Source: Massospora cicadina (lineage: Eukaryota; Entomophthoromycota; Entomophthoromycetes; Entomophthorales; Entomophthoraceae). From it: a stretch of 64,000 bases of DNA. Shown in pieces: positions 42,269-53,743 of this stretch. Location of the stretch: contig JAKSZP010014863.1 in assembly GCA_022478985.1 (NCBI GenBank), positions 1 to 64,000 of the forward strand, written 5' to 3'. A model generated the notes under the pieces. It was not told the DNA's origin. It searched no databases and saw only the letters and a program-made list of their open reading frames with translations. A program made the position numbers and the translations under genes. Positions within the stretch are counted from its first letter, which is position 1, and the number at the start of each line of letters is the position of its first letter.

Positions 42269-44177
42269 AAATTTAAATTTAAATTTACATTTAGATTTCA
42301 AGTTATGTTGATCAGGGGATGGACATTAACAAAACGGAAGAACCAAAATGAACTAAACTGAACATGACCTACCACCCAAAATGAGCAGCTAGACACACAA
42401 AACGAGAATCACAACCAACCAGATGGTACAGTGGCAAGACGCTTAACCCACCATGGCAGAAGGGGAATTGGATCAGTGGGCTCATCCGTGGGTTTCTCAT
42501 CATCATACAGAGTGTGGGATAAGGCAGAGAGAAAGGGTGTGGGGTTATCAGCAATATGTGGGGCAAGTTTGCAGAGGGCTAGTTGCTTGGATAAATTGTT
42601 TTAAGCATAAATTGCACCTAAGTAAGTGGACAAGCATTTTTCTGCTTGAATGCGGATGGCAGGAAGTTGGGACAGTAAAGTGGAGGTAGTGCGGTTACTA
42701 TTGGTTTTAATTTCAAAGTGGAAATCACTTTATGAATGGCATCCATGACATGTTTGTAAAACTGAATAAAGCCATTTTTGCTCTGTGGGGTCAAGTTTGG
42801 GGCGAGATTTGGAGGAGGGAGACTTTGGAAATATTACTGCTGTGTAGACAATAGCATTCTGGAGGAAATGTGTTTTAGGTTGGGCAGTAGCTGCCAAAGA
42901 GAAATGATGTTGGGTGAATAACAAATAATCATTTGGCCATGAGGCATAAAAGCGCCAAGGGATCTCAATGAGAGTTTGTAACGGGATAAATTCTTCCATG
43001 TTGAGTTCAGAGGCTTCAATCAATTACCCATTTCGTCAGTTTCATCCAATGAGGTCCATGGGTTCATGTCATAAAAATCCTCATTTTCCACAATAGGAGT
43101 GGCTGAGGCTGAAGAATGGGTTGGGGCACTGGATTGAACCAGTGTTCAAGCTGATTCATGATTGGTGGGAGCATTGGTGGCACCAGGCTTAGCATGGCCT
43201 GATTGTCTGCTGCAGGTGTGGGAGCAACAGATTTTGAAGGGGGTAGGATTTCGCCTTATTCTAAGAGGGCTGTGGGCAGTCAGCAGATAAGGAGCTGGTG
43301 GCCAAGTCTGCCAAGGCGGCGGAAACACCAAGGTATGGGAAGCTATGCTTTGAGTAATCCAACTCAAAGAAGGAAGAACAGATGGTCCTCCCACCCTTAA
43401 CAAGGGCCCAGAATGGGTGGTCATGGGCAGTCACATTAAAGGCGCAAGGGGAAGCTGCTCCACAGTGTTAGTAAATCTAGGGCTGATTGTGGCAGATGCC
43501 TGAGGAACAGTGAGGTGTGTGGCTCCGTGGGGGACCACAAATTGAAGGATGGGTTCAGCGCCGTAGGCTGCCAAACCTTCCATCAGCTCCTGATGGAGCA
43601 CCGTAGGGGGAAGGTGAGTGGGCAACCCAGCAAACTGAACCACAAATGTGGTGTCTGCGGGGAGCTGGGTGTGCATTGTGGGAATTAAGGTGCCCTGGAA
43701 AACCAGGGGCACAGTTGCTGCAGTGGCGGCATCAGCTTCACATGTGAAACCTAGATCAAAGTATCCTTTATAATGGCAGAAATCGCTGACCCCGGTGGGT
43801 TGCATCACCGCCTGTACCATTTTGATACTGGCTTTATCCACATATGGGAACAACTTCCCATACTTAACCTGAAGGATGTAAAGCATATAAGAGCAGGGGA
43901 GTATGAGAGCAGTAAGGCACCACCTGGTATTGTGTGAGGTGGATGGCAAGATCCTTAGGTGGGACAAACTGACCCAAATATTTGTTATGACTGGATGAAC
44001 CAGTCCAAGCCGTTTTCCCCAAAATGGAAAACGTTGGGTGGAATCCCGCCGCTGCCCCACACAGGAGCAGCAGGCGGTGATGACGTGGACATCAGAGGGT
44101 CAGTGTCATGGCTAATTAAATTGCAATTGGTTTTTTAATTTAAATTAAAATTTTCTTGAAAGTGTTCAAGCGGAAAG
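42269..44177 (-). mobile_element. single-ORF LINE-like element J1
   Basis: A 1909-bp minus-strand element. The sense strand starts CTTTCCGCTTGAACACTTTC, has an 85-bp UTR, one ORF of about 550 codons, about 170 bp of 3' UTR, and ends with TGTCCATCCCCTGATCA and an (AAATTT)n tail. It has no endonuclease or RT. Size, UTR length and ORF match J2 and J3. The TSD and the LINE-like tail point to target-primed insertion by another element's machinery. Confidence 0.8.
42443..44092 (-). pseudogene. ORF1-only protein of J1 (CCHC-type, unknown C-terminal domain)
   Basis: About 550 codons from MSTSSPPAAPVWGSGG. A 209-codon open frame (44060-43431) carries VKYGKLFPYVDKASIKMVQ, HYKGYFDLGFTCEADAATAA, FVVQFAGLPTHLPPTVL and MEGLAAYGAEPILQFVVPHG. 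This is comparable in layout to the globular block of LINE ORF1s here. A worn knuckle (HPFW, single Cys) near 43400 follows, then a distinct C-terminal block (SLAATAQPKTHFLQNA near 42880). The stop TAA at 42443 is in the same place as in J2 and J3. It probably binds RNA. Two or more frame changes occur. Confidence 0.75.
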
Positions 44178-44191
44178 TAAGTTTTGTATTT
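44178..44191 (+). repeat. probable TSD of element J1, right copy
   Basis: Partner of 42255-42268, 12 of 14 bases identical. Confidence 0.7.
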
Positions 44192-44368
44192 TATTTATTA
44201 GGAAAAAAGTTTCTATATTTATACTCTATTATAAAGATAAAAATTTGTTTTAATAAGACAAATGTATTATATAAAATGATATTTATTTGAAAAGTTACAA
44301 TAGTAAAAAAACTAATCTTATTGTAAGATACCTATAATGTTATTAGGTATGAAGTTTTATACAACTAG

Positions 44369-44385
44369 ATTAGCTGTCAATCTCT
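44369..44385 (+). repeat. TSD of element J2, left copy
   Basis: ATTAGCTGTCAATCTCT, 17 bp, exact repeat at 46309-46325. Confidence 0.93.
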
Positions 44386-46308
44386 TTTATTTAACCAAGG
44401 TAAACTGACCAGGAGATGGACATTACCAAACTAAAACTTAAACTAAAAATAACGTAACTAATTGATTCAAACAAAAGGACTAAATGAGCGATTGAAGGAA
44501 TCACACTGAACAAAACTAACCAGGTGGCAGCTGAAACTGCTTATCCCTCAATGGCGGAAGTGGAGGGGGGATTGATGGGTACTTCTTCATCAGCAGCTAT
44601 CTCTTACCAGAGTAGGGTGCATGTCAAGGAAGGTAGCAAGGGCATCAGGACATCGGCGGTATGTGGTTCAATATTACTGATGATTGGTACTTCCAAGTAA
44701 TTGCCAACCATAAAAATGGCAGTAATATATTCAGCTAAAGCTATTACGGCTTTAATGCAGGTATCTGGTACTTTAACAAACGTTGTAATGTTGGTTCAGG
44801 TGATCTTAGCTTTCAGATTCTGTGCTACAGTTACCACGTTCTGGATAACATTGGTGACATTTTTGTAAAGTTGCTTTATATTAATCTTACTTTTTGGAGT
44901 AAGATTTTCAGGGATAACAGGAGGTTGAATTCCTCCTACAAGAACTACCACTGATTTAGCGGTGGCTTTGTGGAGGGGACGGCAATCTGGTGTGGCGGCT
45001 GCTTCTACTGCAAGCTGGTGGTCGCTGTGGAATGTTTCAGAGTTTGTCTTTGAGCATATAAATGAGGGGGAATTCTGCATTTCATTTTGCATTTCAGAAC
45101 CGGTCAACTTTCAGCAATGGTTCTTCAATAATATTACCTGATTCATCAAATTTCATCTAAAAACTCCCATGGGTTCTGGAAAAATTTGAATTGGGGAATT
45201 GGCGTATGGTTGAGGATTGGTTGATTTGTTGGATGTTGCATGGGATCAGACTGGGGTCCAATCCTGCGCTTGATTGGAAGAGTCATGCGTGGCACTGGGG
45301 TGTGGTGGAGGTTAATTGGTGGCTGCAGGTGCAGCTGCAGCAACAGGCTTTGGGGGAGTGGGAGGTAGGATCATACCCCATGCCAGAATTGGCGCAGGGT
45401 GGGCGCCAGATTGGTGGCCGTTAGATGAACTATCAGTGTCTTCAGAAGCTGCTAGATATGGTCACTTGCGTTTTGAGTGGTCTAACTCAAAACAGGACGG
45501 ACAAATCATCCATACGCCCTTGACATAGGCCCAGAATGGATGGTTGGTGGCAGATGTGATAGTGGCGCAAGGGGGAATTGATGGGGCATTTTTGTTTGTT
45601 TCATGGATGATCGTGGCATACACCTGAGACCCAGCGAGGCGTGTGGCCCCATTTGGGACCACAAATTGCAAGATGGGGTTGGAGCCATAGGCTAACAAAC
45701 TGTCCATCAGCTCCTGGTGGAGCACCTCAGGTGAAGGTGGGTAGGAAAACCAGCAAACTGAACCACCAAGGTGGTGTTTGCTGGGAGCCAGGTGCATGTT
45801 GTTGGGAAAGATGTATCCTGGAAGACTGGGGGTACCATTACCGCAGTGGCAGCATCAGCTTCACAAGTGAAGCCAATATCAAAACACCCTTATAGGGGCA
45901 GAAGTCAATAAAACAGGCTAGTGTCATCACCACCTGAGCCATTTTGATAATGGCTTGGACATTGTATTGGAAAAATTTCCCATATTTGACCATAAGGCTT
46001 AAATGCATGTTGCTTTGAGGGAGCACCAGGGGGCAGTGGGGCACCACTTGGGATTGAGCGAGGTGAGCGTTGAGATCCTTGGGAGGAATGAATCATCCCA
46101 TGGGTTTGGTATGACTGGGTGAGCCAGTCCAAGCACGTTTTCCTGTCAGATGGAAAATGGTAGGTGGAGTTTCGCTGCTGTCCCACACTGGGGCAGCCAG
46201 CGGGGAATCCAATGACATCAGAGAGAAACTACCATGTGTGATTAGATTTTACTTTTATTAGCTGTAAAAATTGCTCAGAAAGCTACACCAAGCAGAAAGC
46301 GACTTAAA
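44386..46308 (-). mobile_element. single-ORF LINE-like element J2
   Basis: 1923 bp with a perfect 17-bp TSD, the firmest proof that this family inserts as a unit. The sense 5' end is CGCTTTCTGCTTGGTGTAGC, the UTR is 90 bp, and there is one ORF. The 3' end reads TCCATCTCCTGGTCAGTT then ACCTTGGTTAAATAAA, close to the end of LINE D (CTTGGTTAAATAGAAA). There is no endonuclease or RT. Confidence 0.88.
44541..46218 (-). pseudogene. ORF1-only protein of J2
   Basis: About 559 codons from MSLDSPLAAPVWDSSETPP. It follows J1 block by block: VKYGKFFQYNVQAIIKMAQ, DFCPYKGV, then after frame changes LMDSLLAYGSNPILQFVVPN. A good zinc-knuckle core CPSCFELDHSKRKC lies near 45475-45515. A C-terminal block (FHSDHQLAVEAAATPDCRPL, ENLTPKSKINIKQLYKNVTN) is open for 103 codons to 44796. 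The stop TAA is at 44541. Stops and frame changes at about 46130, 45860 and 45460 disable it. Confidence 0.78.
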
Positions 46309-46325
46309 ATTAGCTGTCAATCTCT
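46309..46325 (+). repeat. TSD of element J2, right copy
   Basis: Exact 17-bp partner of 44369-44385. Confidence 0.93.
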
Positions 46326-47353
46326 AATTCAGGACTTCAGTTTGACTAAGTACGCTTATCAAGCTTCTTTCATATGAATTAAATAAATAATCATTGAAAA
46401 GTATATGTGCTAATTTTTTAATTATTTGATTAATAAATTATATCTGTAATGATTGAAAATGTCCAACCTTTTGATCGTCACCTTGCTTTAGGATTAAACC
46501 AAAACATTGACGCCAAAATTATGTCAGAATTGAGATTGACTCTTAAAAGTAACTGTTTTGACTTCATACACTGACCAGTCCAACCCTGAATTTAGGATAT
46601 CTCAAAGTGATGAAAAGATGAAACAGGTAATTTAGGATTATGACCCTGCAATTAGCCTAGCTTTATGTATTACAAAGTTAAGTATGTGGACAATTTCAAT
46701 ACCAGGATATTTGGTGCTATGAACAACAAAAAAAACGACAGAGTATTTGGGGGATCAAGCCCCAAAAACCCAACGTTTTTGTTAAAAATACAAAAACTTG
46801 ATTTGTCATGGATACCAGGTAATACAAGGCAAGGCGGCCCTGAGGCTACCAGAGAGACCCATGCAAGGGCAGAGAATGAAAAAGAATTCTGAAATGAGTT
46901 AAAAATTGTGTGGGTTCAGCGTTTAAGGTCACTGTTAAGATTCTGATATGACTGGACAATAAGCTCCAAATAGCTGTGGCAGATTGGGTGAGATTGACCA
47001 TAACAGAGTAATATAATGAAATTTTTGAGATCTCCTCAAAATATTGGCGATAGGTAGTACTGAGCTTTGGACAAATAATTATTGGTTCACCTCCAAATAA
47101 GGCAATAAGGTGATGTTGACGTACAACAAGAATTTAGTAGATCGCCTCAGAATAAGGCGGTAGTGAATTTAAGACAAGTAAACTGATAAACTAATGAGAA
47201 TATGGTGGAACTAAATAGTCTAAGAAAAAGGGTTGCTATTGACCAAAGTCACTAATATATAAGTGAGATGAGAAGATTGAAATGAGAGGATTGTAGTAGA
47301 AAAGAGAGCGGAGCAGAGAGTATCTGCTGTTAAAATAATAAGTTTAATAAAGA
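46326..47353. other. spacer; possible LTR-like promoter at right end
   Basis: No coding region was recognised. The last 110 bp hold AATATATAAGTGAGATGAG (near 47255) and AATAAGTTTAATAAAGAGG (near 47336), a TATA plus polyadenylation spacing like that of an LTR U3-R. It sits just ahead of a possible decayed plus-strand gene. No second copy was found in the window. Confidence 0.35.
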
Positions 47354-49268
47354 GGCGTTGTTGGAGCAATTGCTCCATATTTTATCATATTTATTAAGTG
47401 TGTTCCAAGGATGGAAATCTTTTATATTATCTGTCCAATTGATCAGTGGGCTCAACCATGTGAAAACTCTTCCAGCATATTGCAAATATTGCCAGTATTA
47501 TAACAGTGGTGCTCACTACAAGGGACCTATTAAACAACTATAGAAAATTAAAAATTCTCCAGTTGCCAGCTGTGTCGCTACAGACCTGCACAGACAGGGA
47601 ACTTCACAGCATGCCACGACAGCTGAATATGCTGAACTCAAAGTTGTTTTGAACGTGATGCTCAAGAAGCAGGATGAGCTCCTTCAGGAGTGGAATGACG
47701 TAATGAACCAGCTTGACAACACGTTCAGTCAAATGTGGATTCTTGGGCAACAAAACAGGCAACTCTCTAATTGCTTGGATGACACTACTGAATGACTGCA
47801 TTTCTCAGAGCAGAAGTTGGACAGTACCTCCCAGCCCCCTTATTGGGAAGTAGATGAGTAATAAGGGGCTGTTTGGGGAGAACTGTATTATAGAGAATAT
47901 GACCCTGTTTACCCAGTCAAGGAGCTTTTCGCTGAAACTGCAGGCAGCATGAGCTACTCTATACAGGAGGGCAGCTCCAGAGATTATGTATCAGAGAGCC
48001 AATTCCCCCAAGTGATGGCTGTACTGCCACCAAAGGGACCCACTCTACCTCTGAATCAGCGGAAAGGCCATCTGATGCTGGGCCTACTGGACCAGCTCCT
48101 CATTGATACTGCTTATGGGTCTTGACCCATCTCTCAGTATGCTCCATAGGTTTGCATCTATGAGCGGGAGGAGGAAGTTTGATTGATAAACTGCCTCCAA
48201 TTGATTGCAATGGGAATATCCACAGCTTCTTTAGAAGATTTGAGTTTGCAGCGGAAGGAGCCTTAGCTAGGTGTAAAGCTAAATTGTCAGTATCCGCCTT
48301 AGAAGTTGAGTGCTGATCAAGTCACCTACTATCTTCACAGCTTCTCGTTACATAACATGAAGTGAAGAATACTGGCTGCGGTTGTTAGGAGGTACTGCAA
48401 AGATGTTGCAGTGGAAGTCTAAGTTCTTGGCCATTGATTACAGCATAATGAGACCCTCATTGCATTCTCTGACTGATTTATGGCGGAAGCCCAAGTGTTA
48501 ACTGGGGCAGGGACTTTATACAATTCTGATGTGTGCATTCCAATGACCTTTGTGGTAAAGACATAACACAAGCTTTACAATGTCATAACTCCAATTTTAG
48601 AGGATGATGTACCCCTGCTCAAAATTGTCCAGTTTTTGTGCCATCTATCCAATACCTTCCCCCCACCCAATACAGAGTTGAAACATACCGCCACTGTCAC
48701 TAGACCTTCTTATTTAAGGGACTTATACTGTTATGTTCAGATTTCGCCAAGTAACCCCCAGCTGTTTAACTTCTAATTTGAACCAGCTTAGAATAGTTTG
48801 TAAAAGCTCAACTACTGATCTGGGCCTAATTATGCCAACTATCAGCAGTTAACCTATTGGCCTTTCCTGGTTAAATAATTGCCAACAATCAAATCATCAG
48901 CCAGGCCCATCTTATAAGAACTAAGGATGCGGAATCTAAGGGGTAAATTGTTTTATATGAGTTCATCATGGCCACCATGCCCAGAGTTGCCCTAACCGTT
49001 GGGTTCACTATGTACAACAGGATCAATACTACCAGGGAAAAGATGGAGTGGAGCAGAGATGGGACTCTTTACCTCCACTATTAAAACCCCAAACATCCCA
49101 CCTGAAACTATCATAGTATATTCAGAAGAAGTCCCTCAGTACAATGATCAGTTTTTATATCAGCAGCCTGTTGAATGGCTGACTGGATATAAATCGTTGG
49201 TAATTATAAATCAAAAATATCCTAAGTATATCCAAACTTGGGATTCAGGGCATATCGATTCTACTTAA
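47354..49268 (+). pseudogene. possible decayed long coding region, family unknown
   Basis: A single plus frame from about 47631 to 49268 (546 codons) reads like protein between roughly two dozen stops: a Leu/Gln-rich helix (KQDELLQEWNDVMNQLDNTF), a hydrophobic middle, and an 89-codon open end (VPQYNDQFLYQQPVEWLTGY). Upstream, AYCKYCQYYNSGAHYKGP resembles half a zinc knuckle. Random AT-rich DNA would give a few more stops than this, so the excess openness is slight. It could be an old gag-like gene. Confidence 0.25.
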
Positions 49269-50173
49269 TAATATTCAACTATGATGACATGGGCACGGGG
49301 GCTTTGTTGGTTTTTTGACCTATAATAATAGCTGACTAAATGAATCGGGCACATGAGCTTTTTTGGTCTATGTCAAAATTAGTTTTAAATGCCAATTGAG
49401 TTTTTGATTTAATTAATTACTAATTATTGGTATGAATTGCCTTGGTATGTGCTGCCAATTGCTTGAGATGAGTACCAGTTCAGCTATTTGCAGACGTGTT
49501 AGAAAAGCTGTCTTGAGTATATTTCTGAGTTTGAGACCAACTCTGAGACATTTGGAATGTCTCGAGTTGAATGGATTGTAGACCCTCAAATGAACTCGTT
49601 ACTTTCTCTGGCCAAGTGCCATTGAAATTGAGGCGTCATGGGTAAAATGTGGTGAACATTGAACCCTATAAATTATCCCAAGTTAATACTAATAAAAAAG
49701 GCAAATATTCCTACAGTTCTATAATTTAATTTATAAGCTTTTGTATTAATACTTTACGTTGTATTAAGTTGAGGATTTACTTGGGATCAGGAAGATCAGG
49801 GCAGCATGCTATCGTCTAAGTAATGACAGAATAATACAACTTCAAGTAGAATTACCAAGGAGTTATATCTTAACTATAGTCACCATCTGGTCTGTTGTCT
49901 TCATAAAATAGACGTTTAAAACAACATCTTAACTCATAAGAAGAACCAGTCATCCTCAATAAACCAAAAATTCAACACAGCCAGTCAGAGGGGTAAACAT
50001 ACTGACATGAGCACAAACCTAGGCCATAGCAGAAGAAGGACCTCAGGAGCAACCAAAGCTGTACGCCTGTTAAATGTTTGACCAAGCCTTTTCAGATGAA
50101 CTGGACCCAGTCTCAGATGCACCTTCCCTGAAAGGTGTAAACGTCGCCCTCCCAGTAGACACTATCACCAAAG
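49269..50173. other. spacer without recognisable gene
   Basis: 905 bp. Only short open frames; no motif or RNA gene. The probable J3 target site is at its right end. Confidence 0.5.
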
Positions 50174-50183
50174 AATACCCCAA
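50174..50183 (+). repeat. probable TSD of element J3, left copy
   Basis: AATACCCCAA. The partner at 52120-52129 (AACGCCCCAA) differs by two transitions; short and imperfect. Confidence 0.5.
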
Positions 50184-52119
50184 GTTTAAAATTAAAATTT
50201 TAAGATTTAAATTCTATTTGAGGTACGCTGACCAGAAGATGGACATTACCAATATTCAATGAGCAAAAGAATTAAACAAATGAACAAACAGAACAATATA
50301 CCAAAACAAAACCTCCAACAAGGTGTGAGCAGAATACCACTAACCCACCATGGCAGAGGGTGAGGGGGTCAGGCAGCTCTTCTACAGGCATATTCTTCAA
50401 GACATATTTATTATAGTTGTAGAAATGGACAAAAGTGGAGAGCCAGGGCGTTGGGGCATCAGCGTGGTGTGGGTGGGTGACAGTGAAAAATGAGTTCTCT
50501 TCTCAAAGATCAGCTTGGAAGACAGCTTTCATTTATTCCGCTAAATGGTGGTCAGCTTGAATGTGGGCATTGGGGAGTTGGGCGAAATTTGGTAAAAATT
50601 TTATTTGGTGATTTTAGCAGTTGGGTCGAAATCTGCTAGTTTTGCCAAATACATGAAAGCGGCTTCAGCATCTTTTTACAATTTGGTGATTTTTCCTCAT
50701 GAATCTTTAGGAATTAAGAGGGGAAGTTAAGATTGGTCAGCATTTGATGGTATTGAGAAACTGATTAATACACTGCTTTGTCGAGTTTTGGGCATAGAGG
50801 TGAGGCCACTGCTGCTAAGGCGAGCTGGTGGTCACTTTGGTAGGGGATGGCATTGGGTTTAGGAGTGAATGATTTGGGGGATAAGGTTTTGTCAAAATCA
50901 GAAATGTAAAATTTGGCCCGTTTGTAATCAACTGGGCCAAGAGGTTCACCGGATTCCTCATTTGTGATACCTTTACCTGATTTGTCAACCTCAGCCAATA
51001 GGTCCCACGAATTTTGATTCACAAGAATAATGGATAAAGAATTTAGGTAGTTGTAGTTGAATGGTCTGCTTTGGCGTGAATGGTGGTCCAAGCCTTTCTC
51101 TGATTGGTATGGTAAAATTGGGTGGGTTAATGTGGGCGGTTGATTTGGTGGGGGCTATTTCTCACTCTGGCCCATCGAGTGAGAACATTGATTGGGAGGG
51201 GGCAACAAAACGCCCCATTCAGAATCCGCTGAATATGGCTCAGGAGACGCACCAGATGAAGTGGCTTGGGGGCAGGATTTTTTGAAATGGTCATACACAA
51301 AACTAGAGGGGACAAATTTGGCAACCATTATCCACACAAGCCCAAAAAAGTGCTCAGAGGCCACTGAAATACGAGCATGGGGGATTTGTTGGGCTATAGC
51401 AGGGTGGTGTGGGATTATGGTGGCAGTGGCGTGAGGGGCAGCAAGGCGTTCTGCACCAGAGGGAACAATGAAGACGAGGTTGGGCTGAGTCCCATAAGCT
51501 AAAAGCCCCACCATCAATTGTTCATATAAAAATTGGGGTGAAGTTGGGAAGGGAGGGATGCAAAGGACACCTCCATTGTGGTGTTTAAAGGGAGTCTAGT
51601 TCAGGTAGTAGGTATGCGGGTATTTTTGTAAATAAAGGGAGTAGAAGCCCCTGCTGCAGCTTCCTCCTCTGACTGGAAGCCAATGTCAAAATAGCCCTTA
51701 AACGGGCAGAAATTGATAAATTCAGCCAGTGTGAATGCAGAGGTAGCAAGTTTGATAATTGCCTTATCAGCATACAGGAATAAACACATGTAGTTAATAC
51801 ATAGGTTAATTAGAGATTGTGGAATGAGGGAGGGCATATGGATGGGGGTGAGAAGGGTGGATACATGCATGGTGGAGCGGTAAGTCTTATGGGGGACAAA
51901 ACAGCCTGTAGAGGTTGGTGGCTATTCAAAACCATACAAATGTGTTTGCCCGCAGGGTGGAAAACGCTAGGCAGTGTAGCACCATTGCCCCACACTGGAG
52001 CAGCAGGTGGTGGATCTGAGGACATCAACAGAAAAATGGACTTGGCCAGATGGCAGCTTTAAAATAAATTTTTTATAAAATTTGCTTGAGAGTGAGATCG
52101 AGTGGAAGAAAAAAAAATT
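50184..52119 (-). mobile_element. single-ORF LINE-like element J3
   Basis: About 1936 bp, the third minus-strand member. The UTR is 94 bp, with one ORF and a 3' end of TGTCCATCTTCTGGTCAGC then an AAATTTAAATCTTAAAATTT-type tail. The sense 5' end is more diverged (TTCTTCCACTCGATCTCACT) but has the same distance to the ATG. The TSD is short with two differences, so the ends are good to a few bases only. Confidence 0.75.
50340..52025 (-). pseudogene. ORF1-only protein of J3
   Basis: About 562 codons from MSSDPPPAAPVWGNGATLP. Blocks: INYMCLFLYADKAIIKLATS, FCPFKGYFDIGFQSEEEAAA, then MVGLLAYGTQPNLVFIVPSG and a knuckle remnant (EHFFG..., VYDHFKKSCPQ) in a 120-codon open frame (51517-51155). A further 108-codon frame (51091-50765) holds NAIPYQSDHQLALAAVASPL, matching FHSDHQLAVEAAATPDCRPL of J2. 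The stop TAG at 50340 is at the same position as in J1 and J2. Frame changes are at about 51590 and 51120. Confidence 0.75.
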
Positions 52120-52129
52120 AACGCCCCAA
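52120..52129 (+). repeat. probable TSD of element J3, right copy
   Basis: Partner of 50174-50183, 8 of 10 bases identical. Confidence 0.5.
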
Positions 52130-52507
52130 AGTTGGTGAGGGGATTATGAGCTTACTTGAGAGAGATCCCCTAAAGGTCCATGTATCAAACAGTCAAATTT
52201 TTCATATTCTGAGTGTACAAACTTTAAAAAAAAATTAGCAAAAGTTTGAGTTTGCGTTATACTATATATGGGGTATTTTCTTTATAGTTTCAATCACTAT
52301 TTGCAACTGATCAATTCAAGCTTGGTAAGTTTGATAATCTATACAAGGAGAAGAGTGCGCAACCAACGCCTGGTAAGTGTTGGGAAAACGTGGTGAAGGG
52401 CAAAGTGTTGGTTTTTGCACCATCCAAAGTTAGAAAATTCCCCAGCGACACTGGTGGCCAAGACAAATATAAAAAACAGCAGTGAGTATTTTGCTGGAGG
52501 TTTTAGC

Positions 52508-53640
52508 ATGGCTTGTGAAGTGCAACCAGTATATCAAAAAACCGCACTCTCAGCCCCTGTCATCAGTGAACATGTGATTTGAGTTTTTTATATAAATAGA
52601 ACAGTGCTTTGGGAGAAGTTCTGTGGTGATGTGCACAATTACTTCCCAGCAGCGGTATATGTTGCACCACATTCAATGACCTGTGGTTGGTTGGACCTAA
52701 TATTTAAACCGCGCAAGCATCAGATGCCGCTGAACAGGTGTGCGTGGTGGTTGATCTCCCATATGGTCAACGGGTAGTTAAAACAAAGTACATACGTTGG
52801 AAAAAATCTAACCAAATTATTTTTCACTTTTGACTTTCTCCCCACAACAGTGAGACGTGAACTCCTAGAACGCTATCTCTCAGATGGACTTAAAATTACG
52901 GGGAATTACACTCTTTTGAAATACAGAGCTTCACGCTTATGCCAGAGCTTAGCACAGGCAAAGAAATCGTAGTGATCACCCCAACTTCTGTCATCGCAGA
53001 AGATTTAACTCAAATTCTACATACAACAGTTATTAATATTGATATCAGGGACTCCCACCTGTTATGCGTTATGGTGGATAGTGCACCCACTATCTGCACC
53101 TATTATCTTACTTTTGGCCATAAAGCACACACCTGCCCTCTCTGGGAGAGCATCACTCAACATATAATTTTCCCTTATGCAATGGGAAGTGCTGACTTCC
53201 ATTACAAACCTGCCATTGACACCGATGCCGCCTTTCCATGAGGTGCGCAGGGGTGTTATATTCAGGTTAAACCTGTGCCCTCGCAAGAGTGCAAAAAGGC
53301 CAAAAAGGCCAATAGAGCAGCAGCCAAGCCAGCGCTTTGGCAGCTTCTGGGATCCTGCCTGCCCAGCCCCAGGCTAACATTAAGTCGTTTACAGCTGAAG
53401 TGGCTTGTGATTTTATTCACCAAACAAATTGGGCCCTCCAATCTGCAGAACAATTGTTTGAGTCAGATTCCCCAGTTCAAGCTTATTGTGCACCAATTGA
53501 AACCAATTCCTTTAACCAACCCTCCCTGAGTTTTTTTCAACCTCTAATGGTGAACCGCAGGAGCACCTCAATACAAAAAGTGAACCAAAATCAAAAACAC
53601 AAAATTTGATAAAACACCCAAAGCAAAGGAAACTCTTAAG
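52508..53640 (+). pseudogene. LINE ORF1 (H), broken
   Basis: Starts MACEVQPVYQKTALSAPV (homologous to MQPVHQHAALPAT of G). Parts of the globular block and a degraded knuckle (CTYYLTFGHKAHTCP near 53096; the second Cys is changed to Tyr) are readable. Frame changes occur near 52700, 52830 and 53240. It is among the most decayed ORF1 copies here. Confidence 0.75.
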
Positions 53641-53743
53641 GACTCATATATGTGGCACAACATACACATTAAGCCACCAAGGAGCGTGCTGAAAAAGAGG
53701 CGGGTGAAGGGCAGGGGGGCCTTCCCATTGCGCTTTAGGTGCA

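Noticed and set aside
42418..42480. tRNA-like look of J1 3' region on + (TGGTACAGTGGCAAGACGC... then GGAATTGGATC)
   Set aside because: The same bases are the end of the J ORF and its stop codon in sense orientation, conserved in J2 and J3 for that reason. The B-box match is poor and no cloverleaf closes well.
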